A stretch of DNA of 64,000 bases from Cedecea sp000277545 (GTDB lineage: Bacteria; Pseudomonadota; Gammaproteobacteria; Enterobacterales; Enterobacteriaceae), in assembly GCA_050847315.1 (NCBI GenBank), contig CP193791.1; one strand, written 5' to 3'. The notes below the pieces were generated by a model that worked only from the letters and a program-made list of their open reading frames with translations, did not search any database and was not told where the DNA came from. Positions 24,818 through 32,890 of the stretch are shown here, in pieces. The translations under genes were made by a program, and so were the position numbers. Within the stretch, counting starts at the first letter, position 1. Each line of letters starts with the position of its first letter.

Positions 24818-26101
24818 TCAGGCGTGATGTGCGCCGGACGGAATTTGTTGATGATTAGCGGGCTTCACAATCAGAGTAAGCCATACCGAGGCGAGCAGCG
24901 CCAGCCCCATAAAGACATAGGACGCCGCCGGGCTGCCGGTGGCGCCGTTCAGGTAGCCCACAAACCAGGAGCCGACGAAGGAGCCCAGCGCGCCCATGCT
25001 GTTGATTAAGGCCATCGCGCCGCCGGCAACGTTCTTCGGCAGCATCTCCGGGATAATGGCGAAGAAGGGGCCATAAGGGGCGTACATCGCGGCCCCGGCA
25101 ATCACCAGCAGCGTATAGGACACCCAGAAATGGTTGGCACCGACCAGCCATGAGCCGAGGAACGCCAGGGCACCAATCAGCAGCAGTGGCCAGACGAACA
25201 GCTTCCGATTTTGCATTTTGTCCGACGCCCATGAGACGGCGATCATCGCGATGGTCGCGGCCAGATAAGGCACGGAAGAAAGCCAGCCGACCTCCACCAT
25301 TCCCATGCCTGACGCGCCCGCGCTGCGAATAATCGACGGCAGCCACAGCACGAAACCGTATACCCCGATGCTCCAGGCAAAATACTGCATGCACAGAATA
25401 ACCACGTTACGTGACCGGAAGGCTTCACTGTAGTTACGCACGGCTTTGATGCCTTCCTGCTCTTTCTGTAACTGCGCCTGCAGGGCGGATTTTTCACTGT
25501 CGGACAGCCAGCCCACCTGAGCCGGTTTATCTTTTACCAGCATCCACCAGGCAAACGCCCAGATAACCGCCGGGATCCCTTCGATGATAAACATCTCACG
25601 CCAGCCGAAGGCCTGAATCAGGTAGCCGGAAACGACCGACATCCACAGCACTGTGACCGGGTTGCCGAGGATCAGGAAGGTATTGGCGCGGGAGCGTTCG
25701 GATTTGGTAAACCAGTTGCTGATGTAAATCAGCATCGCTGGCATCACCGCCGCTTCAACCACGCCTAGCACAAAGCGGATGGCGGCCAGCATTGGAATGT
25801 TGCTCACCACGCCGGTCAGCGAGGCGCAGCCGCCCCACAGAATCAGGCAGACGAAGATAAGCTTACGCACGCTGCGGCGCTCGGCGTACATCGCGCCAGG
25901 GATCTGGAAGAAGAAGTAGCCGAGGAAGAACAGGGCTCCCAGCAGCGAAGAAATGCCTTTGGTGATGCCGAGGTCGTCGTTGATGCCTGCGGCGGAAGCG
26001 AAGCTGAAATTGGCGCGGTCGAGGTAAGCCAGGCTATACGTGATAAACACGATAGGCATGATGTACCACCAGCGCTTTGGCGCGATTGTCTGGTTTTTCA
26101 T
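24818..26101 (-). CDS. kguT: KguT-like MFS transporter, probable 2-ketogluconate uptake
   Basis: The 427-residue protein has 12 predicted membrane segments of the ACS (anion:cation symporter) branch of the major facilitator superfamily, with the N-terminal block VFITYSLAYLDRANFSFASA and RFVLGVVEAAVMPAMLIYISNWF. This branch carries sugar acids (glucarate, galactonate, 2-ketogluconate). The assignment to 2-ketogluconate comes from its neighbours, a sugar-acid kinase, an isomerase-like gene and a ketoaldonate reductase. Close relatives carry other hexonates, so substrate is inferred. Confidence 0.8.
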   Translation of the reverse strand: MKNQTIAPKRWWYIMPIVFITYSLAYLDRANFSFASAAGINDDLGITKGISSLLGALFFLGYFFFQIPGAMYAERRSVRKLIFVCLILWGGCASLTGVVSNIPMLAAIRFVLGVVEAAVMPAMLIYISNWFTKSERSRANTFLILGNPVTVLWMSVVSGYLIQAFGWREMFIIEGIPAVIWAFAWWMLVKDKPAQVGWLSDSEKSALQAQLQKEQEGIKAVRNYSEAFRSRNVVILCMQYFAWSIGVYGFVLWLPSIIRSAGASGMGMVEVGWLSSVPYLAATIAMIAVSWASDKMQNRKLFVWPLLLIGALAFLGSWLVGANHFWVSYTLLVIAGAAMYAPYGPFFAIIPEMLPKNVAGGAMALINSMGALGSFVGSWFVGYLNGATGSPAASYVFMGLALLASVWLTLIVKPANHQQIPSGAHHA

Positions 26102-26169
26102 GAGAGTGCCTCTATCTTGAGGTTAACCGTATCGCTTTGTTTGTAGGGGACAGAGCGATGGATTTGGCG

Positions 26170-27105
26170 TTATTCGCCCAGTGCGCTTCGGGTAGGTAGC
26201 CCTTCGCTGTCACCGATGACCTGTATCGCCAGTGAGCCGATTTTGTTGCCCCGGCTGACTGCCTGATGCAAAGATTTCCCTTCCAGCAGGGCGCTGATCA
26301 CCCCGACCGCAAAGCCGTCTCCGGCCCCCACGGTGTCCACTACGTTTTCCACTTTTACCGCCGCGACTGCGCCTTTCTCGCCGTCTGCGGTTTTATACCA
26401 GGCGCCGTCTGCGCCGGTTTTTAGCACCACGACCTTCACGCCCTGATGCAGATAAAAATCGGCGATCCCTTCAGGTGTGTTTTGACCTGTTAGCACAATG
26501 CCTTCTTTTACGCCGGGCAGCACCCAGTCGGCCTGGAATGCCAGCTGATTAAGCTGTTTCACCATTGCGGCTTCGCTGCGCCACAGCACCGGGCGCAGAT
26601 TCGGATCGAAGGAAAGCGTTTTGCCCAGCTGTTTCATGGTTTTGGCCGCGTGGTTCAGCAGCGCCAGAGACGTGTCAGAGAGTGCCGCCGCCACGCCGCT
26701 TAGGTGCAGATGGCGCGCTGAGAGGAAGTACTCCTCGTTGAAATCGGCCACAGATAAGTGGCTTGCGGCGGAGTCTTTACGGAAATACTCCACGATGGGA
26801 TCGGTTCCATCTTCGACTTTGGATTTGAGCTGAAAACCGGTGCGGTACTGCTCATCGACCGTCACTCCGCGGCTGTTGATGTTTTCTTTCGCCAGCTGTT
26901 GCAGCACGTAGCGGCCAAAAGAGTCGTTGCCTACGCGGCTTACCCAGCCCACCTTCAGGCCCAGGCGAGCCAGCCCCGTGGCGACATTTAACTCCGCGCC
27001 AGCCGCGCGTTTCACAAAATGTTCGGCGGCGGCAAGGTCGCCGGTTTCGCTGGCGACAAACATCGCCATCGCTTCACCTATCGTGATGACATCCAGCTGA
27101 TGCAT
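26170..27105 (-). CDS. kguK: KguK-like sugar-acid kinase (PfkB family)
   Basis: The 311-residue PfkB/ribokinase-family kinase has the start LDVITIGEAMAMFVA, the first signature around AAGAELNVATGLARLG, and the C-terminal signature DTVGAGDGFAVGVI with the catalytic Asp. It resembles both 2-keto-3-deoxygluconate kinase and 2-ketogluconate kinase. The operon (isomerase-like, kinase, transporter, reductase) favours 2-ketogluconate phosphorylation at C6. It follows kguE by 2 bases and is surely cotranscribed. Confidence 0.82.
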   Translation of the reverse strand: MHQLDVITIGEAMAMFVASETGDLAAAEHFVKRAAGAELNVATGLARLGLKVGWVSRVGNDSFGRYVLQQLAKENINSRGVTVDEQYRTGFQLKSKVEDGTDPIVEYFRKDSAASHLSVADFNEEYFLSARHLHLSGVAAALSDTSLALLNHAAKTMKQLGKTLSFDPNLRPVLWRSEAAMVKQLNQLAFQADWVLPGVKEGIVLTGQNTPEGIADFYLHQGVKVVVLKTGADGAWYKTADGEKGAVAAVKVENVVDTVGAGDGFAVGVISALLEGKSLHQAVSRGNKIGSLAIQVIGDSEGLPTRSALGE

Positions 27106-27107
27106 GG

Positions 27108-27857
27108 TTATTCCTCGCGTAAAAGATTGACGTAATGCCGGGTAACCGCGACCAGGTCTCGCCCTTCCAGCGGAAACTCAATGCCGCGTGGGGCATCTGG
27201 CGGCAGCATATTCAGCAGCCCTTTCCAGTCTGAACTGGCGTCATCCAGCGCCACAGCGCGGTAGCGGTTATGCTGGGCGACCGCTGTTTTGACGTGGATA
27301 TAGCTCACGGAAGGTGCCAGCGTGCGGGCGGCCTGCTGTGGAGAGTCGTCCACCCACAGCCAGTTGGCCATATCGAAGGTGAGCGTCACCGGCAGGTTGT
27401 GAACGCCACAGGCGGCCTGGAAGCGCTGCATTGGCGCAAGTTTGCCGCTGTCGGTTTGGTCGTTTTCCACCACCAGTGCCACGGGGCTTTCGCTGAGCCA
27501 CTGTTTTAGCGTGTCGAATGCCTGGGCGGTGTTGAACTGCCCGAGAGAGAGCTTCAGCCAGCGGGCATTTAGCTGGTGGGCTTCCTGCAGAAGTGAAGGG
27601 ATCAGCGAGTTTAGCTTGCCGTCGCCCGTGAACAGCGGCTCCGGCGCGGAATAGCAGGCCTCAAGCCCGTGCTGGGTAATTTCTCCGGCCACGGTCGACA
27701 GAAAATCCAGCTGTGTGGCGGTGAACAGTTCGCGGCGGATTTCTACGCCGTCGGCCCCCGCTTCAGCAATGATCGGCAGCACCGCCTGCTGGCCACCGAG
27801 GGCGGCAAGGCGGTCGTGGCCGTAGGCGGCGGTGACGACAATAATTTTTCGCGGCAT
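27108..27857 (-). CDS. kguE: KguE-like sugar phosphate isomerase/epimerase (TIM barrel)
   Basis: The 249-residue protein belongs to the AP-endonuclease-2-like TIM-barrel family of sugar isomerases. Blocks seen: GADGVEIRRELF, WLKLSLGQF, VALVVENDQTDSGKL (Glu likely a metal ligand), VTLTFDMANWLW and SYIHVKTA (His likely a ligand). In Pseudomonas KguE is part of the 2-ketogluconate operon with an undefined step. It is the first gene of the operon. Its ATG at 27857 follows CTGGAGA and a promoter region with a PtxS-like palindrome. Confidence 0.8.
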   Translation of the reverse strand: MPRKIIVVTAAYGHDRLAALGGQQAVLPIIAEAGADGVEIRRELFTATQLDFLSTVAGEITQHGLEACYSAPEPLFTGDGKLNSLIPSLLQEAHQLNARWLKLSLGQFNTAQAFDTLKQWLSESPVALVVENDQTDSGKLAPMQRFQAACGVHNLPVTLTFDMANWLWVDDSPQQAARTLAPSVSYIHVKTAVAQHNRYRAVALDDASSDWKGLLNMLPPDAPRGIEFPLEGRDLVAVTRHYVNLLREE

Positions 27858-27906
27858 GGTGGTCTCCAGGCGATAACAACGAACGACTGATGTTATTTAC
27901 GCTAGA

Positions 27907-27920
27907 TGGAACCGGTTCCA
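27907..27920. promoter_or_regulatory. PtxS-like operator upstream of kguEKT-ghrB
   Basis: TGGAACCGGTTCCA is a perfect 14-bp palindrome 50 bases before kguE. It differs from the Pseudomonas PtxS operator (TGAAACCGGTTTCA, from memory) only by one symmetric change. On the minus strand TTGGAA-N16-TAAATA could be the promoter, placing the palindrome over the -35 element as expected for repression. A LacI-family gene lies directly upstream. Confidence 0.75.
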
Positions 27921-27970
27921 AAGAAAAGACCCTGCTTGCCAATTTTTGAGCGCCATCACGAACAAAAGAT

Positions 27971-28990
27971 TTAGCGGGAGGTGGAGCCGCGCACGATAAG
28001 CTCGCCGGAGAATAGCTGTTCATGTACGGTTTCAGCGGTGCCTTCAATGCGCCTCACAACTTGCTCCAGCGCGGCGTAGCCTATCTGCCAGGTGGGTTGC
28101 TTCAGGGTGGTGATGCCGACGCCGGCAAGTTCCGCCCACTCCAGCTCATCAAACCCCAGCAGGCCGATATCGCTGCCCCAGCTCAGGCCGAGGCGGCGCA
28201 TTGCGCGGGCAACCTGCAGCGTTAGCGCCCCGTTGGCGGAGATCACCGCTTTACGCATACCGCGGTGGCGGGAGTGGAACTCGCGAAGCGTGTTGTCGAT
28301 CAGTTCGGCTTCATGCAGCGGTGTTTCTGCATTTTCGGCAATTATGCCGGAATGGCGGTCTAATGTGCTGCGAAATGCTCGCAACCGCTCATGGCGGGTA
28401 TTCACCATTCCAAGCGGTTCGCTCAGGAAAAGGAGAGCTTCGAAGCCCTGCTCGATGAGGTGTTCGGTGGCGGTTGTTGCGGCCTGAATGTTATCCAGCC
28501 CGACCATGTCACAGGCAAAGTCCGGGATTTTGCGGTCGATGAGCACCATCGGCAGGGCGGACTGTTGCAGGCGGTTGAGCCCCTCTTCACGCATCCCAAC
28601 CGCGTTGACCACAATTCCCTCAACCTGATAGCTGCGCAGCAGGTCGAGGTAGTGCAGTTCCTGATCGACTTCGTTGTTGGTGTTACACACCAGCGGCGTA
28701 AAACCTTTCTCGCGGCAAGCGGCTTCTATACCGCTCAGCACGTCAACGGAATAAGGATTGGTGATGTCGGCAATGATCAGCCCGATAAGGCGGGTGCGCC
28801 CTCGCTTCAGGCCGCGCGCCATCTGGCTTGGGCGGTAGTCGAGTTCGGCAATGGCGCGCTCAATGCGCCCACGAAGGTCATCAGACAGCGCGTTCTGTTC
28901 ACCGTTAAGGTAGCGGGAAACGCTGGTCTTCCCGGTCTTCGCCGCTTTCGCGACATCGCTTATCGTAGGGCGCGCTGCCTTGCCGTTCAT
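27971..28990 (-). CDS. ptxS: PtxS-like LacI family repressor of the ketogluconate operon
   Basis: The 339-residue protein has a LacI helix-turn-helix (about 9-58; TISDVAKAAKTGKTSVSRYLNGE and a hinge helix ending RPSQMARGLKRG) and a periplasmic-binding-like effector domain. In Pseudomonas PtxS represses the kgu operon and is released by 2-ketogluconate. Gene order and the palindrome at 27907 match that model. It is upstream of kguE in the same direction with 113 bases between, so it may partly read through. A 12-bp palindrome AGGGTTAACCCT lies 12 bases before its start. Confidence 0.83.
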   Translation of the reverse strand: MNGKAARPTISDVAKAAKTGKTSVSRYLNGEQNALSDDLRGRIERAIAELDYRPSQMARGLKRGRTRLIGLIIADITNPYSVDVLSGIEAACREKGFTPLVCNTNNEVDQELHYLDLLRSYQVEGIVVNAVGMREEGLNRLQQSALPMVLIDRKIPDFACDMVGLDNIQAATTATEHLIEQGFEALLFLSEPLGMVNTRHERLRAFRSTLDRHSGIIAENAETPLHEAELIDNTLREFHSRHRGMRKAVISANGALTLQVARAMRRLGLSWGSDIGLLGFDELEWAELAGVGITTLKQPTWQIGYAALEQVVRRIEGTAETVHEQLFSGELIVRGSTSR

Positions 28991-29002
28991 AGCCGTCTCC
29001 AG

Positions 29003-29014
29003 AGGGTTAACCCT
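29003..29014. promoter_or_regulatory. palindrome in the ptxS leader
   Basis: AGGGTTAACCCT is a perfect 12-bp palindrome directly upstream of the ptxS-like ATG. It differs from the kgu operator, so it may bind the adjacent LysR protein or be an unrelated site. Confidence 0.3.
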
Positions 29015-29069
29015 GCGGAGAGTAACATATTTTTATGCGGGGAAAAGTGAGGTGGCGTCTTTACACCGG

Positions 29070-29963
29070 TCAGGCAAACCGCGCCACGGCCCATTCAATA
29101 AATACCCGCAGCCTGGCGCTAAGGTGGCGGTTGGAAGGATAAACCAGGTACATCTGTTCCGGCGGCGGTGGGTAAGCCTCAAGCACGCTGACCAGCCTCC
29201 CGCTGTCGAGATACGGCTGGGCGGCAAAGCGAACGACCTGGGTTAAGGCCGCCCCGGAAAGCGCGATGGCGAGATGGGCGTTACTTTCGTTGACGCTAAT
29301 CTGATAGCGGTGCTGCATCTCGATGGTTTTTCCCCGATCGACAAAGCGCAGCGGAGAGATGCGGTCATTGCGCGCGTGGCGGTAATGCGCCAGCGGGTAT
29401 CCCTGTTCAAGTTCTTCGGGCCGGGAAGGCGTGCCGTAGCGCTGAAAGTAGTCCGGCGTGGCGCAGGTAACCCAGTCCATAGTAAACAGGCGGCGGGCAA
29501 TGAGCGTGGAATCAACCAGTGGGCCGCTGCGTATCACGCAGTCCGCATTGTCGTTGATTAAATCGACCAGTCGGTCGCTGACGCCAAGATCTATGGAGAT
29601 ACCCGGGTAGCGTTCAAGAAATTCCGGCAGCGCGGGAATCAGTATCTCGCGAGAGAAAGATCCGCCGACATCCACGCGCAGCACGCCCTGAGGCTCGGTT
29701 TGTGATTCGGTCATGCTGCCTTCCATCTGCTCCAGGTCGGCCAGCCATTTTACCGTGCGGCGGTAGTAGCATTCGCCCTCTTTGGTGACCGATACGCTGC
29801 GGGTTGTGCGCTGAAACAGCTTGGTCTGCAGGTGGTTTTCAAGATTTTGAATCAGTTTAGTGACGGTCGCTTTCGGCATACTCAGAGAGTCGGCGGCACG
29901 GGTAAACCCGCCGGTTTCCACCACGCGATTAAACACCCGAATAGCCAGTAAATGATGATCCAT
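29070..29963 (-). CDS. LysR family transcriptional regulator
   Basis: The 297-residue protein has an N-terminal winged helix-turn-helix (about 3-62: LLAIRVFNRVVETGGFTRAADSLSM, KATVTKLIQNLENHLQTKLF) and a LysR substrate-binding domain (about 90-295). It is of the CrgA/YafC-like branch. The start at 29963 has GAGG upstream. A TTG four codons earlier is weaker. It sits just downstream of, and in the same orientation as, an MFS exporter gene (58 bases apart) and may regulate it. The effector is unknown. Confidence 0.85.
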   Translation of the reverse strand: MDHHLLAIRVFNRVVETGGFTRAADSLSMPKATVTKLIQNLENHLQTKLFQRTTRSVSVTKEGECYYRRTVKWLADLEQMEGSMTESQTEPQGVLRVDVGGSFSREILIPALPEFLERYPGISIDLGVSDRLVDLINDNADCVIRSGPLVDSTLIARRLFTMDWVTCATPDYFQRYGTPSRPEELEQGYPLAHYRHARNDRISPLRFVDRGKTIEMQHRYQISVNESNAHLAIALSGAALTQVVRFAAQPYLDSGRLVSVLEAYPPPPEQMYLVYPSNRHLSARLRVFIEWAVARFA

Positions 29964-30021
29964 AGCCGTCCTCAACGAAAAACCCTGCCTCCGGCAGGGT
30001 TTTGTTTATCCACGTAAACAA

Positions 30022-31209
30022 TCATCCACATTGTTTAGCGCTAATCATCCGGCTGCGCAAGGAGAGGCCGAAAACCAGCGTGGCCGAGAGCATCAGCGCC
30101 CCGCCAAACAGCATGGCGCTGCTGACGCCGTGCCAGTCTACGACTTCACCGCCGATCAGGGCACCTGATGCCAGGGCAACCTGAATCACCGTGACCATCA
30201 GCGCCTGGCCTGCTTCCGGCGCGTCCGGCACCGCTTCAAACATCCAGTTTGTCGCGCAGACCGGCACGGCCCCAAAGGCCAGGCCCCACACCAGCACCAT
30301 TACCGTGGCGCCCGCAAGGCCGCTAAGCAGTGGGGAAACGAGCAGGATAATGGCCAGCATTGCCGTCGCCAGAATGAAGGTCCCGCGCAGGCTGCGCTCC
30401 GCCAGGCGTTCCCCGATAAAGGTACCCAGCAGGCCAACTGCGCCGTAGGCCAGCAGCTGGAAAGTGATCGCCGACGGGCTGAGCACAAAGACCTGCTGCA
30501 GCAGCGGACGCAGGTAGGTGTAAGCCGAGAAATGGCCCACAAACAGCAGCACAATGGCGATAAGCCCAATGCGGGCCATAGGCAGGCGCAGCGGAGACAG
30601 CAAATCCTGAACGGTGAGCGCCCGGCCAGGCGGCACGGAAGCCAGCAGGCGAAACTGGGCAAGCAGCGTGATGGCGGCTAAACAGGCGCTGGCAAAGAAT
30701 GCCGTACGCCAGCCGAACAGGTCGCCGATTAATGCCCCGGCGGGGACGCCGCACACCGCGCCGACGGACACGCCGCTAATGATCAGTGCCACGGCGCGTC
30801 CCTGGCTCGCTTCCGGCACAAGGTGACGGCCATAGTTCATCGAGAAGGACCAGAACCCGCCGACGGAGATCCCCAGCAGTACGCGGCCCAGCAGCATCAT
30901 CGGGAAGTTAACGGCCAGGGCGGACACCAGATTTGAGACGACCAACAGCAGCGACAGGCCAAGCATCAGCAGGCGGCGGTCGAGGCTGCCCGAAGCCAGG
31001 CTCAGGACCGGGGCCGCGACGGCGGCAACAATGCCCGGCATGGTGACCATCAGCCCGGCGGTGCCGGTGGAAATATTCAGGGAAGGTGCGATGTTGGTTA
31101 GCAAACCGATGGGTAGAAACTCGGTGGTAACCATGACAAAGCAGGCCACGGTCAGGGAAAAGACCGCGATCCACGGGGATGTGGCAGGTTTATCTTTATT
31201 ATTCGACAT
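30022..31209 (-). CDS. MFS transporter of the sugar/drug efflux (AraJ/YdhP-like) type
   Basis: The 395-residue protein has 12 predicted membrane segments. The N-terminal block VACFVMVTTEFLPIGLLTNI and the motif GVSVGAVCGVPAGALIGDLFGWRTAFFASA are typical of DHA1-family exporters (AraJ, YdhP, SotB, NepI). The substrate cannot be told. I use the ATG at 31209, with GGAAG nine bases upstream, rather than an ATG eight codons earlier without a ribosome site. The LysR gene follows in the same direction. Confidence 0.82.
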   Translation of the reverse strand: MSNNKDKPATSPWIAVFSLTVACFVMVTTEFLPIGLLTNIAPSLNISTGTAGLMVTMPGIVAAVAAPVLSLASGSLDRRLLMLGLSLLLVVSNLVSALAVNFPMMLLGRVLLGISVGGFWSFSMNYGRHLVPEASQGRAVALIISGVSVGAVCGVPAGALIGDLFGWRTAFFASACLAAITLLAQFRLLASVPPGRALTVQDLLSPLRLPMARIGLIAIVLLFVGHFSAYTYLRPLLQQVFVLSPSAITFQLLAYGAVGLLGTFIGERLAERSLRGTFILATAMLAIILLVSPLLSGLAGATVMVLVWGLAFGAVPVCATNWMFEAVPDAPEAGQALMVTVIQVALASGALIGGEVVDWHGVSSAMLFGGALMLSATLVFGLSLRSRMISAKQCG

Positions 31210-31347
31210 AGTATTGCGCTTCCGCAGAGACATGCATGAGTGACAGGGATCACAATTTACTCAGTCAGCGGCGGGGGATAAATGCAGGATTTATGATTTC
31301 ACTGTTTCTGTGGGGGAATAATCGAGGGGTTTATTTGTTCGGTGGGC

Positions 31348-31644
31348 TTAAGGATATTCCGGGAAGTGCAATAGCGGCTCCATTTTTTGGTGGAGAATGC
31401 GCAGGATAAAAATGTCTTTTTCGCGGATGCGATAAAATATGGCGTGCAGGCGATAGTCTATCCGGCGGAGGTCCTGAGCAATCTCAGGGCACTCCCGGCC
31501 TAAAAACGGGGAGTGGACAATGGACGTGAGCATATTTTCCATCGCTTCCGTGTAATCATCTGCCTGCTGCATCCCAAAATTGAGTAACGTGTATTCGTAG
31601 ATGCTGGCAAAGTCCTCCGCAGCCTTCCCTGAAAGTTTATACAT
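31348..31644 (-). CDS. parE: ParE/RelE-superfamily toxin
   Basis: The 98-residue protein has the ParE-type toxin pattern: KLSGKAAEDFASIYEYTLLNFG at the N-terminus, GRECPEIAQDLRRIDYRLHAIFYRI and DIFILRILHQKMEP near the C-terminus. ParE toxins poison DNA gyrase. Other RelE-fold members cut mRNA, so the target is an inference from family. It overlaps the upstream antitoxin by 8 bases, the usual arrangement for a coupled type II system. Confidence 0.88.
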   Translation of the reverse strand: MYKLSGKAAEDFASIYEYTLLNFGMQQADDYTEAMENMLTSIVHSPFLGRECPEIAQDLRRIDYRLHAIFYRIREKDIFILRILHQKMEPLLHFPEYP

Positions 31645-31879
31645 TGAGCTCCCGTTTTTTCTTCGCGGCTATTTCGCGCAACGTCAGCGGGCTTTCTCCG
31701 CTCTCTTCCCCGGCAGTAATCGCTTGTTTAAGTGCTGTAAGCTGAGCCTCTTTCTGCTCCAGCAACCGAAGAGCAGAGCGCACAACTTCGCTGGTTGAGC
31801 CGTAACGGCCATCGTCGATCAGGCCATTCACAAAGGCGTCAAGCTGGTCGCCGATGGTTATGCTGGTTGTTCTTGGCAT
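31637..31879 (-). CDS. parD: ParD-type antitoxin
   Basis: The 80-residue protein has an N-terminal ribbon-helix-helix (RTTSITIGDQLDAFVNGLIDDGRYGSTSEVVRSALRLLE) and an unstructured acidic/basic tail that should wrap the toxin. A perfect AGGAGG lies before the ATG at 31879. It precedes and overlaps parE and probably autorepresses the pair. Confidence 0.9.
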   Translation of the reverse strand: MPRTTSITIGDQLDAFVNGLIDDGRYGSTSEVVRSALRLLEQKEAQLTALKQAITAGEESGESPLTLREIAAKKKRELNV

Positions 31880-31982
31880 GGTGCCTCCTGTGTTAATAGA
31901 TAACACTACTATAGCATTGTGCCTGGTGTGAGTAAAAATGCATCGTTTGGGTGGGGCGGGTAGAGGTTACCCGCCAAAAGAC

Positions 31983-32513
31983 TCAGTGACGTTTTGGGAA
32001 ACTTATACTGTTGAGCATTGTCAGCCCATCAGCAGTTCTGACAAAACGCGGTGTTTTTAAGTCTTCAGCCAGCAGGTGAATGAGGTCAAACAGCAAACCG
32101 GTAATGTGCTGCTGAGTCTCCACTGAGCTTTGCCTGGTTAGCAAAACCATAGTTAATGCCCTGCAATACTCACGTATCAACTCTGAGTCATCGCAAATCG
32201 GGTGGGTATTGTTCTCGAAATTATTATCTTCAACCGTGAGCTGCTGGATAAGGTGTTCCGGTAAAGGGGCTTCCAGTGCACTTTTCAGCACTTCCAACCC
32301 CGCCAGCAGGCGGCCACAAAGCGCCATACAATCAGTGACATCTTTGCTCTCAACCAGCTCATCAACATAGGCCTGACAGCCTTCCAGCAGCTCGAACAGA
32401 TCGTGGGAAGCGCCGAGCGGGGCTTTTATTAATCTCACTATTGCGGATTCAGTAACTGGTTGAAAGACCAGATTTTCGGTATTAGCGGTTGTGGTACTAT
32501 CGGCGTTAGCCAT
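31983..32513 (-). CDS. unknown accessory-island protein (176 aa)
   Basis: I do not recognise the family. The protein is soluble, acidic and mainly helical, with repeated Leu/Glu-rich helices (SHDLFELLEGCQAYVDELVE, CGRLLAGLEVLKSALEA, QQHITGLLFDLIHLLAEDL). AAGGAG is at good spacing before the ATG. Its leader RNA carries a long GC hairpin (32550-32582). Such short helical proteins behind strong leader hairpins are common in P4-like satellite and integrative elements, which is why I think it is mobile-element derived. Confidence 0.65.
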   Translation of the reverse strand: MANADSTTTANTENLVFQPVTESAIVRLIKAPLGASHDLFELLEGCQAYVDELVESKDVTDCMALCGRLLAGLEVLKSALEAPLPEHLIQQLTVEDNNFENNTHPICDDSELIREYCRALTMVLLTRQSSVETQQHITGLLFDLIHLLAEDLKTPRFVRTADGLTMLNSISFPKRH

Positions 32514-32549
32514 AGCGTTACTCCTTAAAGCGTTAACGTTTGTGGTTAG

Positions 32550-32582
32550 ACGCCCCGGCAGTGTTCCCGCACTCCGGGGCGT
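32550..32582. other. long GC hairpin in the leader of the 31983-32513 gene
   Basis: ACGCCCCGG pairs with CCGGGGCGT, and inside it AGTG pairs with CACT around a TTCCCG loop, with one bulged base. The hairpin lies 36 bases upstream of the minus-strand ATG. It has no T-tract, so it may control translation or be part of a small RNA rather than terminate. Confidence 0.6.
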
Positions 32583-32642
32583 TGTTCATTATAGCGCGGC
32601 TATGTTAATGTGCCCCCCTATACAGAACAAAACTTACTCAAT

Positions 32643-32654
32643 ATGGGGCCCCAT
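32643..32654. promoter_or_regulatory. palindrome overlapping the ribosome site and start of the RHH-like gene
   Basis: ATGGGGCCCCAT is a perfect 12-bp palindrome whose right end contains the first two bases of the ATG at 32653. It can be an operator for autorepression or an RNA stem hiding the start codon. Confidence 0.4.
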
Positions 32655-32844
32655 GTCAATCGTTAGTCGAGACAAAAAACCGAAAGGTGGTGGTAAGTCA
32701 CCCCATTTTAAAATGCGTATCGATCCCGCATTGCGTGAGCAGTTAGACGTGGAAGCGGCGGAACAAGGAATGAGCCTGGCGAACTGGCTAAAGAATCTGG
32801 CGCGTGAGGCTTTGAAGGCAAAAGGGATTGAGCCGAAAGGTTAA
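32653..32844 (+). CDS. small ribbon-helix-helix-like (HicB/Arc-type) protein
   Basis: The 63-residue protein has a basic N-terminus (SRDKKPKGGGKS) then PHFKMRIDPALREQLDVEAAEQGMSLANWLKNLAREAL, the pattern of HicB-tail or Arc-type ribbon-helix-helix domains. It probably binds DNA. No HicA-like partner is adjacent: the next gene is a SLATT protein. The start at 32653 follows a GGGG in a palindrome. Confidence 0.65.
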   Translation: MSIVSRDKKPKGGGKSPHFKMRIDPALREQLDVEAAEQGMSLANWLKNLAREALKAKGIEPKG

Positions 32845-32890
32845 GTTATTTCTGACTATGAAAAATCATTAACACTGGATGTAATAGGCG

